Origin: Teratosphaeria epicoccoides
Taxonomy: Eukaryota > Ascomycota > Dothideomycetes > Mycosphaerellales > Teratosphaeriaceae
Direction: 5' to 3'
Assembly (NCBI GenBank): GCA_021401465.1
Contig: JADDMT010000024.1
Span: 248,001 to 312,000, forward strand
DNA length: 64,000 bases
Translations under genes and position numbers: made by a program
The notes under the pieces: generated by a model
What the model was told of the DNA's origin: nothing
Databases searched by the model: none
The model's input: only the letters and a program-made list of their open reading frames with translations
Part shown: positions 46,177 through 58,587 of the stretch, piece after piece
Layout of the letters: every line of letters starts with the position of its first letter
Numbering within the stretch: the first letter of the stretch is position 1

Positions 46177-47418
46177 CTACACGGGGCTAAAAGTTTGAGC
46201 CTTACCAGAGGGCTCCCTCCCACTCATGACCTGGTGCAAGCTCTCTGAATCTCTCTTCATCGCCACAGTCGGGTGCGCCTCGGGATGGTAGCCATGAACC
46301 GTAACTTCGAAGCCACCAGCTGCACTGTCTTGCCCGGGATTAATCAATTCGTAGTTGAAGAACCTGGTGCAAATCAGCAACATTAGTCATGACGCGCTCG
46401 AATCGTCGCGTGGCTTACTTGATGAAGTGGTAGTACCCGGCGCTGATGAGCGCGCCGAGGATTGGACCGACCCAGTAGCTAGACAAGCAAGGTAGAAGGT
46501 CAGTGTGTGCCTGGCGCGCTGTGTACTCATGGTGTGCGGCACGACTTACATCCAATGTGTGCCGTGGAAGTTCGCAGCAGCAACCGCGGGACCCAATGAT
46601 CTCGCTGGGTTGAGCGAGGCGCCGGTGTAATAGACTCCAGCAATGTGCGCGACGAACAGGGCCAAGCCAATTCCTATGGGCGCAACAAAAGTGGCCTTGT
46701 GCTTCTCAGCAGCCATCATGAGGATGGCGAAGACGAGCAGCGCCGTCAACAGCATCTCAAGGAAAAGACCCTGAACTATGCTCATTCCCGATACCAACGT
46801 CGTCTGCACACTGTTGATGCTAGGCGATGCAGTAGGTACGCTGTCAGACCATGTTACAGGCATTTCATCGGTTCGACTTACTGCTCGGGTACGATGCAGC
46901 TCGCCACCGCCGCGGCACAGATGCTTCCCAGCAATTGTGCAGGGAAGACGCACAGTCCACGCATCCAAGGCACAGCTCCAGTCAAGACGAGCCCGAGGGT
47001 GACGGCTGGGTTGAACAGCCCGCCAGAGAAGCGGAAAAAGCACCAGACCGTGACGAGGAGTGAGAAGCTGTAGCACAGGGCGATGTTGACGATCGTCGAG
47101 CCGCTGATATGACCATTGGGTCCAATCTCGCCTGCTTGGGAGCCCACTGCCATATGCCCGAGGTAGCCGAAGAAGAGGAACATCTAGGTTGCATCCAGTC
47201 AGCTCGTCGCTCGTGTTATGTGCTCATGACGGCTGGTTGAGGCCAAATCGGCTGCCTGGGCATTCTCTTACAAATGTGCCGACGAATTCGCCAGTCGTTG
47301 CCACGAAGTGGGCTAGCATGGGAGACATCTGCTCAGGTTGCCGAGCCTCGACAAATCCGAAGAAGGGCTGGTCGGCGGAGTGCCGTGGCTTCCAAGCCTT
47401 CTGTTCGTCAGCTGACAT
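46177..47418 (-). CDS. Aquaporin (MIP family)
   Basis: Membrane channel. Exons 47418-47272, 47183-46882, 46840-46550, 46478-46419 and 46363-46177 join in phase to 328 aa. Both pore half-helices are intact: FNPAVTLG and LNPARSLGPAV. Six membrane segments can be placed, starting at MFLFFGYLGHMAVG. The residue after the second NPAR is Ser, not the Asp usual in glycerol facilitators, which points to a water-type pore, but this is inference. The N-terminal tail (about 49 residues) and the C-terminal tail (about 60) are hydrophilic and cytosolic, and could carry regulation. All four introns are 41-88 nt with GTAAG donors. Water channels fit osmotic and freeze-thaw physiology. Confidence 0.93.
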
Positions 47419-50400
47419 TGCTTGCTGTTCTGAAGCAGTGCTGTCTCGTGAGCTGAAAGAATAATAAGTCTTTATTGAAGAAGGCCAGTTCCGAACAGCC
47501 GGCTCTTGGCCCTGCAAGACGATGCGGTGCTGCAGACTGGAGGAGAACGGCGAAAGCTGGTGGGTTGGAAGCAAGATATACTGAGTTGTGACACGCTCTA
47601 CCTACCTTACCACGATCGCAGGCTGTGAATGAACGTCGGCCACGTAGCCACGCACGCAATGGCACCCCCATCGCTTCCATCCTCACGGTAGAGGAGGCTT
47701 CGCTCAGACGGTGCTAAATGTCAGAGATACTGACCCTGATCCCGGGCACAGGCATCACCGCCTCTCTACCAGTGGGTCTACCTGATGATGACCTCTCCGA
47801 TACCCCGATCTGCGGAATGATAGCTCCAGGATCCAGCCGGCTGCAGCTGTATCGTCCAAGAGCACTCGCCACAAGCACCAGCGCCCATCGATCGAGCATG
47901 GGGCTAGCCGTCCTCACTCCAAATTCACGAGCGCGAAGAACACCCGGAATACTCCAGCCTACACGGCATGTATTGCTCACAGCTTGTCTGGTGATAGATG
48001 CTAGCCCGGCTGGAGGAGACACTACAAAGTCCGGACTACCCAGCCTTGCAGCGCAGCGCCTGAGCCCTGACTGGAAGGGCCACGGAGAACAATCCTGCTG
48101 ACGGCCTGACGTGGTCCTGTGATGCCGATGAATCTGTTACATTGTCCTACTCCGACCATGCACATAGCCGCAGCTGCGAATCGTAATGTCTGGGAATCAT
48201 GATGCACAAAGGTCTGACGTCTACTGCATACTGCAGGAGCATCACATGAGGTGAGCATCAGGCCCATGGTTTCGGGCTTTCGGGTCAAGACTGGTGAATT
48301 GCCAAAGCCGAGGGATTGACCGGCGGGATGAGTCGGCAAGCGCTCATCGAAGGTCTCGAAAGCCATGAAGGCCATTATCGGCCGCTATGAGTACGATGTC
48401 TTCGTGTAATCTTGTGCATGTAGCCGACGAGGTGTGGGAAGCCTGCTCGAACGACTGCTGGGGCTATCAAGCAGCCCGATCGCAGTGCTGGGGGTTAGGT
48501 TAGTTACAGATGCAGCGTGCCCGGGCTTCTCGTGATCCCAAGTCCATGGTGTTTGCTGGGGCCTTGTGCTCCGGTTGCACCTGGCTCACACCAGGAGAAA
48601 GCATTCTTAGCATCGGCCAGCATGCTGCATTGCTTGTAGATTGCAATGTGCATAAAGTCTCGCCATTTTCTGAAGCCCGGTCCCTGTATCGTACGTCGCA
48701 ATCCGTATGCTGTGCTCGTAACACCACTGCGGATGCTGGGCATGAAGTCGAGCGTTGGACTTACAGGGATGGTGATTGGCACAGCGGAAAGTCGGGAAGG
48801 CGCGAGCTGCAGCTGCGCCATCAATGCTACAATGTACTGTTCAAGAGTTCTTTTGGGATGTCAGCTGGATGCGAACCGCTAGCCTCATGCTTTACCTCCA
48901 GCATCGTGCCTATATCGTCTACTGTCTAAGCGACGGTTCAAAAACCACGCAGCAACGATAATTGATATCGAAGGAACTTTCCGCAAAGCTGGGGCAACAC
49001 ATGTATGATCCGCAATGCACCTCTTGACCAAGATTGACTTGTGAGATTGCGTGCGGTTATAGCATTGCTTACTATTGGCACAACATCCCGCAAGCCACGA
49101 CCTCGTCGGTATGAATTCTGCCACTTGGTCGTGCCATTGATCTGCGAACGTGAGGAATGAGGGTGGTCAGCACAGCTGCCAAAGCGTCACAACGGTCAGA
49201 ACAAGTTCGGTCCAACAGCATGGAACCGGCGCGTTTGAGACCAGCGCCATCGACTGGCGTATGGCTTGGCGGTGATCTCCTTGTGAACCACAATGCTGCG
49301 TGTGATATCGGGTTCACCGATAGCAGGATACGCTGGCGGGGTCTCCGCATCATCCAACAGTGCCCACTTTACTATGCTGAACACAATTCGTGAGTGACCG
49401 CGATCGGCCCTAAGAATTGCACAGTGAAGCCGTACAGATCATTCAGAGCAGTCAACCACCGCGTTCGGACTTGCTCGAGTCAAGATGGTCCTCATTATCG
49501 ACGCGAGCGGCCTTCGCAATGCTTCACAGCTCTCCCGACCATTGTGTATGCAAGGGTAAATAAAATGGCGGTTGCTTGACGGGCCTGCTGGTCCCAAATC
49601 CTCCGACATGCATGCATTTCTTCAACGGGCATCCTGCTATCTGAGAGGCCACGTAGCCGGTTGTGTATCACCGTTTGGCGCAGTTTGGCGCCTGCACTTG
49701 CAATACTGACTCGAGCTGATTGGTACAGCGAAAGCACCGGACCAGGTCCACGGTGTCGGCCGACAGTGTCGATCGCCAGGTCGATCATTGAAGTCGTCTG
49801 CTTGCATCTTGTGGTCATTGCCTCCTTGCAAGGGAGCACATTATGTGTTGATGCCCAAGTGGACATCTCTGCCACCCACATTGCGTGATCCCCATTGTCA
49901 ATCAGTATACCGTGAGCTAGTTGGCGACCGCCGCGGCTTTGAATGACGGCAAGACAAGCCAGAAGCAGATGGGCACGCTAGTGTGACCTCATCATGACTT
50001 GCAAGTCGACGCTGTAAGCAGTTTTCTTGGCTCAGATAAAGTGGTCAAGATGTCTGTCCTTGTCCCTGTGCCGTCAGCTATTCAGATCTGCGCATCAGGT
50101 CAATACGTAATGTGAACAAGAGTAGGGGGCGTTCGGCGGGAAGAGCCTGCACGCAGTGACGAAGGCACAATACTCGGCACTTGCTGATCGACCAGACATC
50201 CACGTGAGCATTGCGCTGCACTGTGCTTAGCCGGCTCGTCCCTAGTAGCTAGAGCGTGTTGCAACGGCACGGACCGGAGTCTGAGTCCGGCGGACGAGCG
50301 ACTTGGCAGGAAGCGCATTGAGAAATAAGGTGACACTCCGCTGCGGGTTTTTGAAGAGATTGAAACCCCACGGAGGTCTGAGATATTGCTTATTCAGACT

Positions 50401-51970
50401 CCCTGGGTCCTAGCTGTTGGATAGCCGAGAACCGCTCGATCGATTAAGTGACCAACCTATCCTCGGGCTGTCAATCGGCCACATGAACCCTGACGGAGTT
50501 TTGTCTCTGGAGTTCGACCAGGCAGTCGGGGATCCAGTGGTCTTCGCCACCGTGGTGATTGAGTCGTGATGTATAGCGGACCCCTGTTGTCGAGACTCGA
50601 AAGCAGCCAAGTTGGTCACCCAGTCAATCAAAGACGAAAAGATCGGGAAACCGTCTGGAATGAGAGCCTCTGGACCTGGCTGGTCACCCTGGAAAGCGAA
50701 GAAAAGCCAGGAGCAGAAAGATTTTCCGGAGAGCTGGTCGGCAAACAGTAGTGATCCCACCAGTCAACCGAGGATGTCTTCCATTGTCGCAAACATTTTT
50801 GATCCCTCAGATCACGTCAAAAACGACCTGTGAGATAGTCAACCAGTTATGCGACGTCGCTATGCAGCTACGACAACTGTCAACCCAAGGCTCACGGTCA
50901 AGCTGGGCCGCGACGCAGCGACACAACCAGTCCCACCAAATGGCACAATGCCGACAATCCTGAATCCAGTCTCACCGCATAGATTACAGCTTAGTATGGT
51001 GCGCACTCTTTACTTGGCCTCAGGTGGTCGACCGGGGAATCGCAAGGTAATTATTCGATTGCTGTGTGCAAAGATCAACAAAGCAGCGTTGCCCAGCTCA
51101 CTGTCATTCACAGTGGCGTTTTTGCTCCGTCTCAGCAACGAAGCGCTCAGAAGGGCAACGTGACCATTTGTCGCAACCAGAGGACGTTCTGTACGCCTTG
51201 CAGAACTGCGCAGATCACCAGTCGAATTCATCAGCTGTGAGCCCCACCTGACAACCCACCGACAGGTTGGTGCTTGATCGGATGACGTCGCGGTCTTCTT
51301 GCTGTAACAACATCCAGGTCAATAATAATGTGTCGAGCATTCAGCATGGTGGTGTCTTGTGCGGAGTGCCAGCTCGCTAAGCTTGAGCACATTTGACTCT
51401 CCTCAAACCTGGTCGAGGCTGCCACGTTTCAGCCACGTGCAGCGCGTGTGAGACGCGAAGGTCTGTGGCTCAAAGTCTTTCGATCAAGTTTTCCTGCGCC
51501 TCTTTGCATGGGTCTTGTGTTTGACCCGTCCTGGCAAAACAGCAGTGAGCTCAAAGTATCTCTGACACGAAAGCCGCTTCGGCAGATCGCGTCGAGAATT
51601 TTCCGGAGTCTTGCATCAGTCATACCTCCTAACCAAAACTTGAATCGTGTTGCGCGGGGCAGAGATGCGTGTGTGGGATCGCGATCGGGTGGTTGAACGC
51701 TCATCGAGATGTGTGGCTTGTTCGGGTTCTAGCTGGGGCAGGAAGGAAAGAACCTGGCAGCATAGGGCCTGCCGCGTGCCTGCGCTGCTCTTGAACTCGA
51801 CGCCTCGAACAACTACCACATAGATATCTCACAACGACACTATCCCCCTCAAACTGTATTGTCGTTGCCCTGTGAGTGACACACGACGGCCCATCGCTTT
51901 GAAGACCTAAGGGAGCACGGGCACAGAGTATACCGCTACGGTCTGCCGGAGGATTAATGGAGCCGATTTC
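47419..51970. other. Gene-poor interval upstream of SSK1
   Basis: 4.55 kb. Many short frames on both strands, none with a recognisable domain. A GTCAAC-rich patch occurs at about 50750-50950, like the degenerate repeat elsewhere in the window. The last few hundred bases should be the promoter and leader of SSK1. Confidence 0.45.
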
Positions 51971-54896
51971 ATGGCACGCTTTTCGCTGAGTCGACCGCGT
52001 TTTTTCCGAAGGTCGACGACGGCAAAAAGCAGCGACACCTACCGCTCGACGGCGTCCAGCGAGCCCGCCAACGACAAGCACACGAGCACTCGATCGAGTT
52101 CGCGCACGACAGTGGGCACGCCATCACCGAACGGAGGCGACAGGACGGTGCAGCCTGGCCGGAGTGCAAGCTTGGGGAAGCTTCGGGAGAAGTTCCTGGA
52201 GCGCGGACCGGAAGTGCCTGAGGCTGTTGAGGAGCAGCGGGAGAGTCTGCTGAGTGTTGGCGAGTGTGAAGACAAGGTTTTGCATTACTTGGATGCGAGG
52301 AGGAAGGGCAGCGCAGGGAGCACAACGCTCAAGGGCAGTGACACGCAGCTGGAGCAGAGTATCAGCAGCCCGGCGGAGCTGAGTTTGGAGCTGGGTCAGG
52401 ACCAGCTGGGCAGTCCGCCGGTTGTAACCCTTGAGGAGCCGACGCCCACAGTGTTGCCGGTCGTGACAGTCGGTCAGCTGGGTGACACGAGTGTCAATGA
52501 GTAAGTGCTGATGTGATCGCCATGTCGTGCATGGAGCTAGACAAGGTGTCTCCGCCTGAGCTTCTGGGAGTACTTCGGCTGACGAGCAATTTCTTGCGGT
52601 TATAGCATCTCAGTGTCGCAACACCGTCCTGCCTCGGGTGAGGTGACGCTGGTGCCTCTCTCATCGTCAGCGTCGAGGCAGTCTGCGGAACACACAGGCG
52701 CGCGAGACGGGAACAACTCCTCCAGCGACGTGTCGCCGAGTAGTCCCATCAGCCAGAGACCGCTCAGTGCTTCGGAAAGCTCCAATGTGCGGACGGTGAG
52801 GACGCTCTTCGACGCTCCCGCGGATAGGGCCGAAGAGCCAGCAAGCGCTCAGAGCGGAAGTTACTTCCCCGACATGTCAGCATCCGGGCGCAGGAAGATA
52901 TGGGTGCGGCGGCCCGGCCAGTCGGCTACGCTGGTGCAGATACGGGAGGATGATCTGGTGGACGATGTTCGGGATCTGATATTGAAGAAGTATGCCAATA
53001 GCCTGGGCCGGACATTCGACTCGCCAGACATGACATTGCGGATCGCGAGCAGAGTAGAAGCCGGACGGGAGGCTGAAAGGAAGGAGAAGACGCTTGGTCC
53101 GGAGGAAGAGATGTGCAGGACCATTGATACCTACTATCCTGGCGGGCAAGCGGTGGAAGAGGCATTGGTGATTGATGTGCCGCAACCTAAAAAGAGACAT
53201 ACACCGCGACCTAGCCCAGGCTTGTGCGAGCATCCAAGTTATCACGCTTACCAGACTGTGGAAGAGTATAGGCCTCTCGAGAACGGGACGGACTACTTCC
53301 CGCCGATGCCCGCTGTTATACCACCTAGCACTGCACAAACGGCAGGATCACATGACAGCAGAAGCAGCGGTCACGGTCACTACCCGTCTATGGCCACTGT
53401 GCAGCAGCAAAGCTTGGATCCACAACAGCAGCGCAGTATAGCAGTATTGAGCACAGGACAGATACCGCCGCTGCCTTCGCCTGGTGCCGCTGGAAGGAGA
53501 GGGCATAGAGAACATCGGCCAAAATACCAGCGGCAACACACCAGTAGTCCTACCATCATGTCACATCTTGCCAACCACCCGCATCAACCGCTGCCTGGCG
53601 TCAACGCCGCCGCAGTCGCCGTCAACCCACCCAACCTCCAGCACCCGCTCGCACAGCGAGGCTCCACCCGGCCCAGGACAGACTCGATAGCTTCGGACCA
53701 TCTGGCTCATCCGCCCACGCATCCAAATGGCGCACCAGCCGCGCCGGCGCTGCCCACTCCACCGCCACAGGACGGACCACCGCAGAAAAATGGCAGTGCG
53801 CCACCGACGCCCAACACGTCTGCGACGCCACATCGGCCACAGCGGCCGAAGAAGTCTAGGAGATCGACTCCGGACAAGCCGGCCTCGAGGTCGCGTGGGC
53901 ACAATCGAGACGATAGCAACACTCCGGGTGCCTATGCTAATGGCAAGCTTGGCATGTCGGGGGCCATCAACTCAGTGCTGGACGGTAGCGTGCCGCCCAT
54001 CAATGTGCTGATCGTTGAGGACAACAGTATCAACCTTCGTATTCTGGAGGGTCTGATGAAGCGTTTGAAGGTGCGCTGGTCGACGGCGATGAATGGTCAG
54101 ATCGCGGTCGACTCTTGGAGGAAGGGTGGATACCATCTTGTCCTTATGGACATCCAGATGCCTGTGATGAATGGGCTGGAAGCTACCAAAGAAATACGTC
54201 GGCTGGAAAGAGTGAACGGCATCGGCGTCTTCTCTGAGCCTGAAAGCACTGCTGGTTCACCTACAGCCGAGAAAAAGAAGGTCAGCAAACGCGCTGTCTC
54301 CGAAGACGGTCTCAAGGGTGATGATGACGCTGACGAGCGAGCGAACGGGCCCGCCTCGCCACCGCAGAAAAGCGAGAAGGATAAGCTACCCATGGAGTCT
54401 GGGCAGTTCAAAAGCCCGGTCATCATTGTCGCGCTCACAGCTTCGAGTTTGCAATCGGACAGGCACGAGGCCTTGGCAGCTGGTTGTAATGACTTTCTAA
54501 CTAAGCCAGTCAACTTCGTGTGGCTTGAAAGGAAGGTCAAAGAATGGGGTTGCATGCAGGCTCTAATTGATTTTGAGGGTTGGCGACGCTGGCGGGATTA
54601 CGCTGTCAAGGTACGCTCGGTCATTTGCATCATGGTGTCTCATTGTTGTGCTGATATTCGTGTAGGAAGAAGCAGGCAAATCCGAGGAGCAGAAAGAAAA
54701 AGAACGGCTGGACGAAGAGAAGCAAAAGAAGAAGATGGAGAAGATGGCCATTTTGCAGGAGCGTGCGGCGAAGAGAGAGGCTGAGGCGAAGGCGAAGAGG
54801 GCCGAGAAGCGGCAGAGTATTGGTGCTGAGGCGGGGCCCGTGGCGGCAGAACCTAAGGCTGTCAAGGCAGCCGAAGACTTGTTGAAGGAGGGATGA
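51971..54896 (+). CDS. ssk1: Ssk1-type response regulator of the HOG pathway
   Basis: Cytosolic receiver protein that takes phosphate from the Ypd1 phosphotransfer protein and controls the Ssk2/22 MAPKKK, hence the Hog1 osmostress pathway. Exons 51971-52500, 52606-54610 and 54666-54896 give 921 aa. Most of the first 640 residues are low-complexity Ser/Pro/Gln text with a conserved island (RRKIWVRRPGQSATLVQIRE, LVDDVRDLILKKYANSL). The receiver domain starts at PPINVLIVEDNSINLRIL; the phospho-acceptor Asp is residue 692 in LVLMDIQMP, and the conserved Lys is residue 810 in FLTKPVN. An acidic insert of about 70 residues separates the Asp half from FKSPVIIVALTA, as in other filamentous fungi. The C-terminus is a Lys/Glu-rich helix (KEKERLDEEKQKKKMEKM). 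Confidence 0.95.
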
Positions 54897-55646
54897 GAAG
54901 AGAAGAGATGATGCTGAGGTGGTGGTGAATTTTCTCGCTTGCGAGCAAGCGAGTGCAATGAAATGTGGCAGTCTCATTGTTGTCCCTAATGTGTGGATCT
55001 CGAATGGGCAGCGATGGCGTTAGGGAGTTCTCGCGTGCATCTGGAGGCTACACTGCACTGTAGGCATGCACTTCAGAGATTCTTTCTGCTCAATAGTAGA
55101 ACAGTCCTGCGGCCTCCACGGCAGGCAGTTCCTGGTCTCGCTGATAATGTTTGCAGATTCGTGTCTAATTTTGGAACGCTGCTTTGCAGCTCCTCTCGCG
55201 TGCTTAGGGATTGAAAGCCTCAAGTGGTCTTGGCCCGCCGGTTGGATTTAATGGGTCGAGACATTCGAGCAACGAATTGAGTCTGAAACTTGATGACTGC
55301 CGATAGCATAACCGCGGCTGACCGTAGGCGCACATTTTGAAGCCGAACATTTGCTCATACGGCGAGGTCGAATGTCCACGGTGATTTATGAATTGATGAC
55401 GGATAATTCAGGGACGTCGGCTGGATGACTAAGTAAAAGTGGATGCTAGGGGCAGGTTGCCGAGGGTCGGCAGCAGCCAAACATCAGGTGGCCGAGAATG
55501 AGTGTATACCTGTTTATGCTGATTCATGACATTGCCGTTGGCACGAGCGCGGCCATGTCTTTTTCGGACGTCTCAGGCGACCCGGGATGAGGTGATAAGC
55601 CAAGGAAAACGTGCCCCGCCTCTTCCACTTGCGGAGGCCTGGCACA
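54897..55646. other. Intergenic, no gene seen
   Basis: 750 bp after SSK1. Short frames without motifs. It holds the SSK1 3' region and whatever remains of the promoter of the broken beta-lactamase-fold gene. Confidence 0.5.
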
Positions 55647-56702
55647 ATGTTGGCAACTATCAGGCATCGATTGCAGATGCTCTTGAGACAGACGACACCA
55701 GCACTCACGGGATCCGAAATGGCCTCTCTGAAAGCGTTGGAAGCAAGCCTCACCAAAGCAGTCTCGGAAAGCGAGATCCCTCACGCGGTCGTTGCAGCGA
55801 GGACAAGGACGGCTCCTTCAGCTACAACACTGCTGTAGGCAAGTTCGTGACACTCGAGTGGCGTCGTCTATGACGGTGGTGATCCACTGCTCATCAAATA
55901 CGTCAAGCAAGTCCTCGGCCGGGAGCCAATGACAGGAGTCAAGATCCTACAGCGATTGGACTACCCACTGCGGTTCGAGCCAGGGACAGCATGGAACTAT
56001 GGTGCCAGCATAGACTGGGCCGGGAAACTCTTAGAACGTGCAGCCAGTACTACCCTTGAAGACTGGATGATAAAGTACACCTGGACACCCCTTGAGTCAA
56101 GAATATCACATTTTGGCCCGAACGTAACGGTCTGAAGGAGAGAATACCGACGCTATGTCAGCGAACGTCAGAGGGCGGGCTCGCTAAAATGGGCGGTCCT
56201 TGGAATTCCTTCAATGCAAATCGAAAGATTGCTTTGGTGGCAAGGGCGCCCACACGTCGATGCCTGACTACATCAAAGCCCAGCGCAGCATCCTTGCCAA
56301 CGATGGCAAGCTCCTAGAGCCGGGAATAGTGCAGCAGATTTTCACGCCTCAGCTTTCCGAATCAGCTGCTAGAACTCGGGATCACTTCATCAAAGCCTCG
56401 CGATGACTCGTCTTTTCATCGGTGAGTTCCGGCGCGATCTCCCTCTCAATTGGGGGTTCGGCGGAGTTTTGTTCACGGACACGGATGTCTCGAGTGACTC
56501 GGGCGGGAGAACCGGGCGAGGAGAAACAAAGGGACGTTGAGTTGGCGAGGCATGACGAACCCATTCTGGATCATTGACCGCGGTGCAGGTGTGGCGTTAG
56601 CGTTCGGAACGCAGGTGATGCCGTCGGGAGATGACAGGGTGAAGGACGTGATCGGTGAGGTGGAGTGTGCGGTTCATGAGGCTGTCGGGGTGAAGGCCTG
56701 AG
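55647..56702 (+). pseudogene. Beta-lactamase-fold esterase/transesterase relic (LovD/EstB-like)
   Basis: Pieces of one protein lie in order in three frames. MASLKALEASLTKAVSESEI and a DGSFSYNTAVG-like strand come first. A jump follows to HSSGVVYDGGDPLLIKYVKQ, then RLDYPLRFEPGTAWNYGASI and DWAGKLLERAASTTLEDWMI. More pieces come in shifted frames: GKGAHTSMPDYIKAQRSILA, LNWGFGGVLF and NPFWIIDRGAGVALAFGTQ. The order and the tyrosine motif (WNYG) match class-C beta-lactamase-like serine hydrolases of fungi, which hydrolyse or transfer acyl groups. The block that should carry the catalytic SxxK between NTAVG and HSSG, about 60 residues, is absent. At least three frame changes follow. No functional product is possible from this copy. 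Confidence 0.8.
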
Positions 56703-56739
56703 GTCTTTACCGAGACACTGTCATCAGAAACCCGTCAAC

Positions 56740-57260
56740 TGTGTTAAAAAGCCATTTATTGTATCAGCTGTATCAGCAGACGTTCAGTGTCATCAGACAC
56801 TTGACATTCTCGGCAACCTTGAAGTAGCCGATTGACTTGACAAGAAGTCAAGCCGTACCAGCGAGCCGTCGGTTGTAGCAGCAACAGATTGACGCAACAA
56901 GCGGTCAACCACATCGACCCGCAGTCAACCGTATGACCTAAAGTCGACTGCGTCAACAAGCAGTCACCCGCATCAATAAGCCCCTTCGCATCAATGAACT
57001 TCGCATCAATGAAGGACTCGACAAAGTCAAGCAGCAGTCGCCCGAAACAAGACGCGACCACCAGTATCACTAATCAGTCTCGCGCATCTTGAAGCACTAC
57101 TATGCGCTCACCCATGTTGACAACGTCACCAATATTACCAAGCGGTCAACGACATAAGCTAGCGATCACCCGAGTTAACAAGCACTTACCAACCTCGACT
57201 CACTCGCAAGCATCATCGAGCATCACCGATCAGTCGACCCTCTCAACCCATCGAGTCAAA
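56740..57260. repeat. Degenerate GTCAAC-rich repeat tract
   Basis: A tract dense in words of the form CAACAAGCRGTCAACC, spaced irregularly by about 15-30 bp (for example near 56893, 56920, 56955 and 57145). Copies are diverged, with many single changes such as GTCACC and GTTAAC. Similar but smaller clusters occur near 3650, 4490, 24180 and 50750. It encodes no convincing protein. It may be a decayed minisatellite or the remains of a repeat-rich element. Confidence 0.55.
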
Positions 57261-57608
57261 AGCCCCCTGAATCTGCTGCTACATACCCGTCAGCGAATGG
57301 CTGCTAGCTCAGGCGGAACCTGACCGTATTCTAGCTCCTACCAGAGCAGTAGTAGCAAAGCCATTCTCGTCGCTGCAGAGTGCCATTAACCCGAGCCTTC
57401 TCGATCGATCCACTCGTCCCACGTGGGCACTTACCGGCCGCAGCGCAGAGCCATGTGTCCCAGTGCCCGCGATCACAGACAGGCACAGTATGAGCCAGGA
57501 CTGTCAGCACCGGCTCAAACACGTCGCAGCTCAGCCAAGTGACATTCCTGAAAAGCGCATTGCGCCGCATGAAGCTTTTCGAAGCCCCATTCAGACTTCT
57601 GCCGCTCA

Positions 57609-58070
57609 TCAAATCGCAGGGAAACGCTTGAGATGGGAGCTGTCAACACTGTTCTCGCTCTTCTCGACCCTCTTTTCCTTGTGCTTGATGCACTTTTGAG
57701 GCGAGCAAAAGTGCTTGTCGATGAATCGAGCCATGATCTTGCCGATGGCAGCCACTTGGTGAGCATTTGCCGATTGCAAAGAGGTCCCGTTCAAGCATGC
57801 CTCCAGGCGCGAGTTGAGGTCTTGCTGCCTGTCGCAAGCCGCCTTGTCTTGCTTTGCATAGCAAGTGCTCTCCCCGTGACAGGCTCGTGCATGGCGTCGG
57901 TGCCAAGAAAGTCCCAACCTTGCCGCGGAGTGAGCAGTGTCTCCTTCACCTCGATAGCGCCGGCGGTCGTGCACCCAAAGGTCAGCTTGATGAGGCTCTG
58001 CGTTGATGCGCAGGAGCCTCCGGCACCCCGACAACGGCGAGTTGCATGCGTCTGACGTAGCGCGCTCAAG
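57609..58070 (-). CDS. Possible small cysteine-containing protein, exons unresolved
   Basis: A minus-strand frame ending at 57609 has a hydrophilic stretch with cysteines (HGESTCYAKQDKAACDRQQD, then SRLEACLNGTSLQSANAHQV) followed by AAIGKIMARFIDKHFC and a Lys-rich tail. In a shifted frame just upstream lies LIKLTFGCTTAGAIEVKETL, so an intron or frameshift may join them. No in-frame ATG precedes the cysteine part, and no signal peptide exon was found. The family is not recognised. The main support for coding is a second, diverged copy of SLQxANxxQxxAIGxxxxxF at 58588-58740 on the same strand. It may be an active orphan gene or already a relic. Confidence 0.35.
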   Translation of the reverse strand, partial: LERATSDACNSPLSGCRRLLRINAEPHQADLWVHDRRRYRGEGDTAHSAARLGLSWHRRHARACHGESTCYAKQDKAACDRQQDLNSRLEACLNGTSLQSANAHQVAAIGKIMARFIDKHFCSPQKCIKHKEKRVEKSENSVDSSHLKRFPAI

Positions 58071-58085
58071 CCTCAAAGACGTCTT

Positions 58086-58391
58086 TCATTCCGATCTAAA
58101 GCGAAGCCCGTCCTGGCAGCGCCACTCAAATCTCAGGACGCTGTTGTGAAGCCAGATTGGCAAGACATCCGAGCGGGCCAGGCGGTTGACAGCCAACAAC
58201 GCCGATGTGTGTTTGATGATAGCGTCGCGCATAAACAACAAGCGACGCTCGCCGATACCAGCATGACCGAGGACTGTGTGAGCCATGGACAGAGTCTCAG
58301 CCCGCGCGACGTGACAGATGCGATTTCTGATCTCGGCCGAGAGCTTGGAGAAGTGAACGGCTCGGCAAGGGCTGATTCGCCTCTTGGCCAT
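58086..58391 (-). CDS. 2EXR/F-box-like fragment
   Basis: Frame of 101 aa from the ATG at 58391. It starts with a basic stretch and then FSKLSAEIRNRICHVARAET, which resembles the first helix of 2EXR/F-box-like fungal proteins (compare LLPAELRDHIYEHAL in the gene at 22888). ALLAVNRLARSDVLPIWLHN follows, matching the second typical block. Full-length members have 200-400 residues, so this is short: only the N-terminal domain remains before the stop. It may be a truncated member or an exon of a longer gene. The unrecognised frame ending at 57609 lies directly downstream on the same strand. Confidence 0.4.
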   Translation of the reverse strand: MAKRRISPCRAVHFSKLSAEIRNRICHVARAETLSMAHTVLGHAGIGERRLLFMRDAIIKHTSALLAVNRLARSDVLPIWLHNSVLRFEWRCQDGLRFRSE

Positions 58392-58587
58392 CTTGGCAAA
58401 TGCTGGACTGCTCCGTGATGACGACACTGATCGATGTTAAACGCTTCAGACAAACGCATCGATCCTCGGAAGGCAGGAACAAACGCGCGAGGCGAAGGCG
58501 GAGTTTTGAAACTGGCGCTAGGCCACGGCTTTTAGTCCACCAACACCATGATCCGAGTGTTTCACCCCGTTACCATGGCCGGCGAGC

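Noticed and set aside
47718..48101. Plus frame of 127 codons with a good ATG
   Set aside because: The opposite strand is equally open, there is no domain, and composition is typical of random frames in this GC range.
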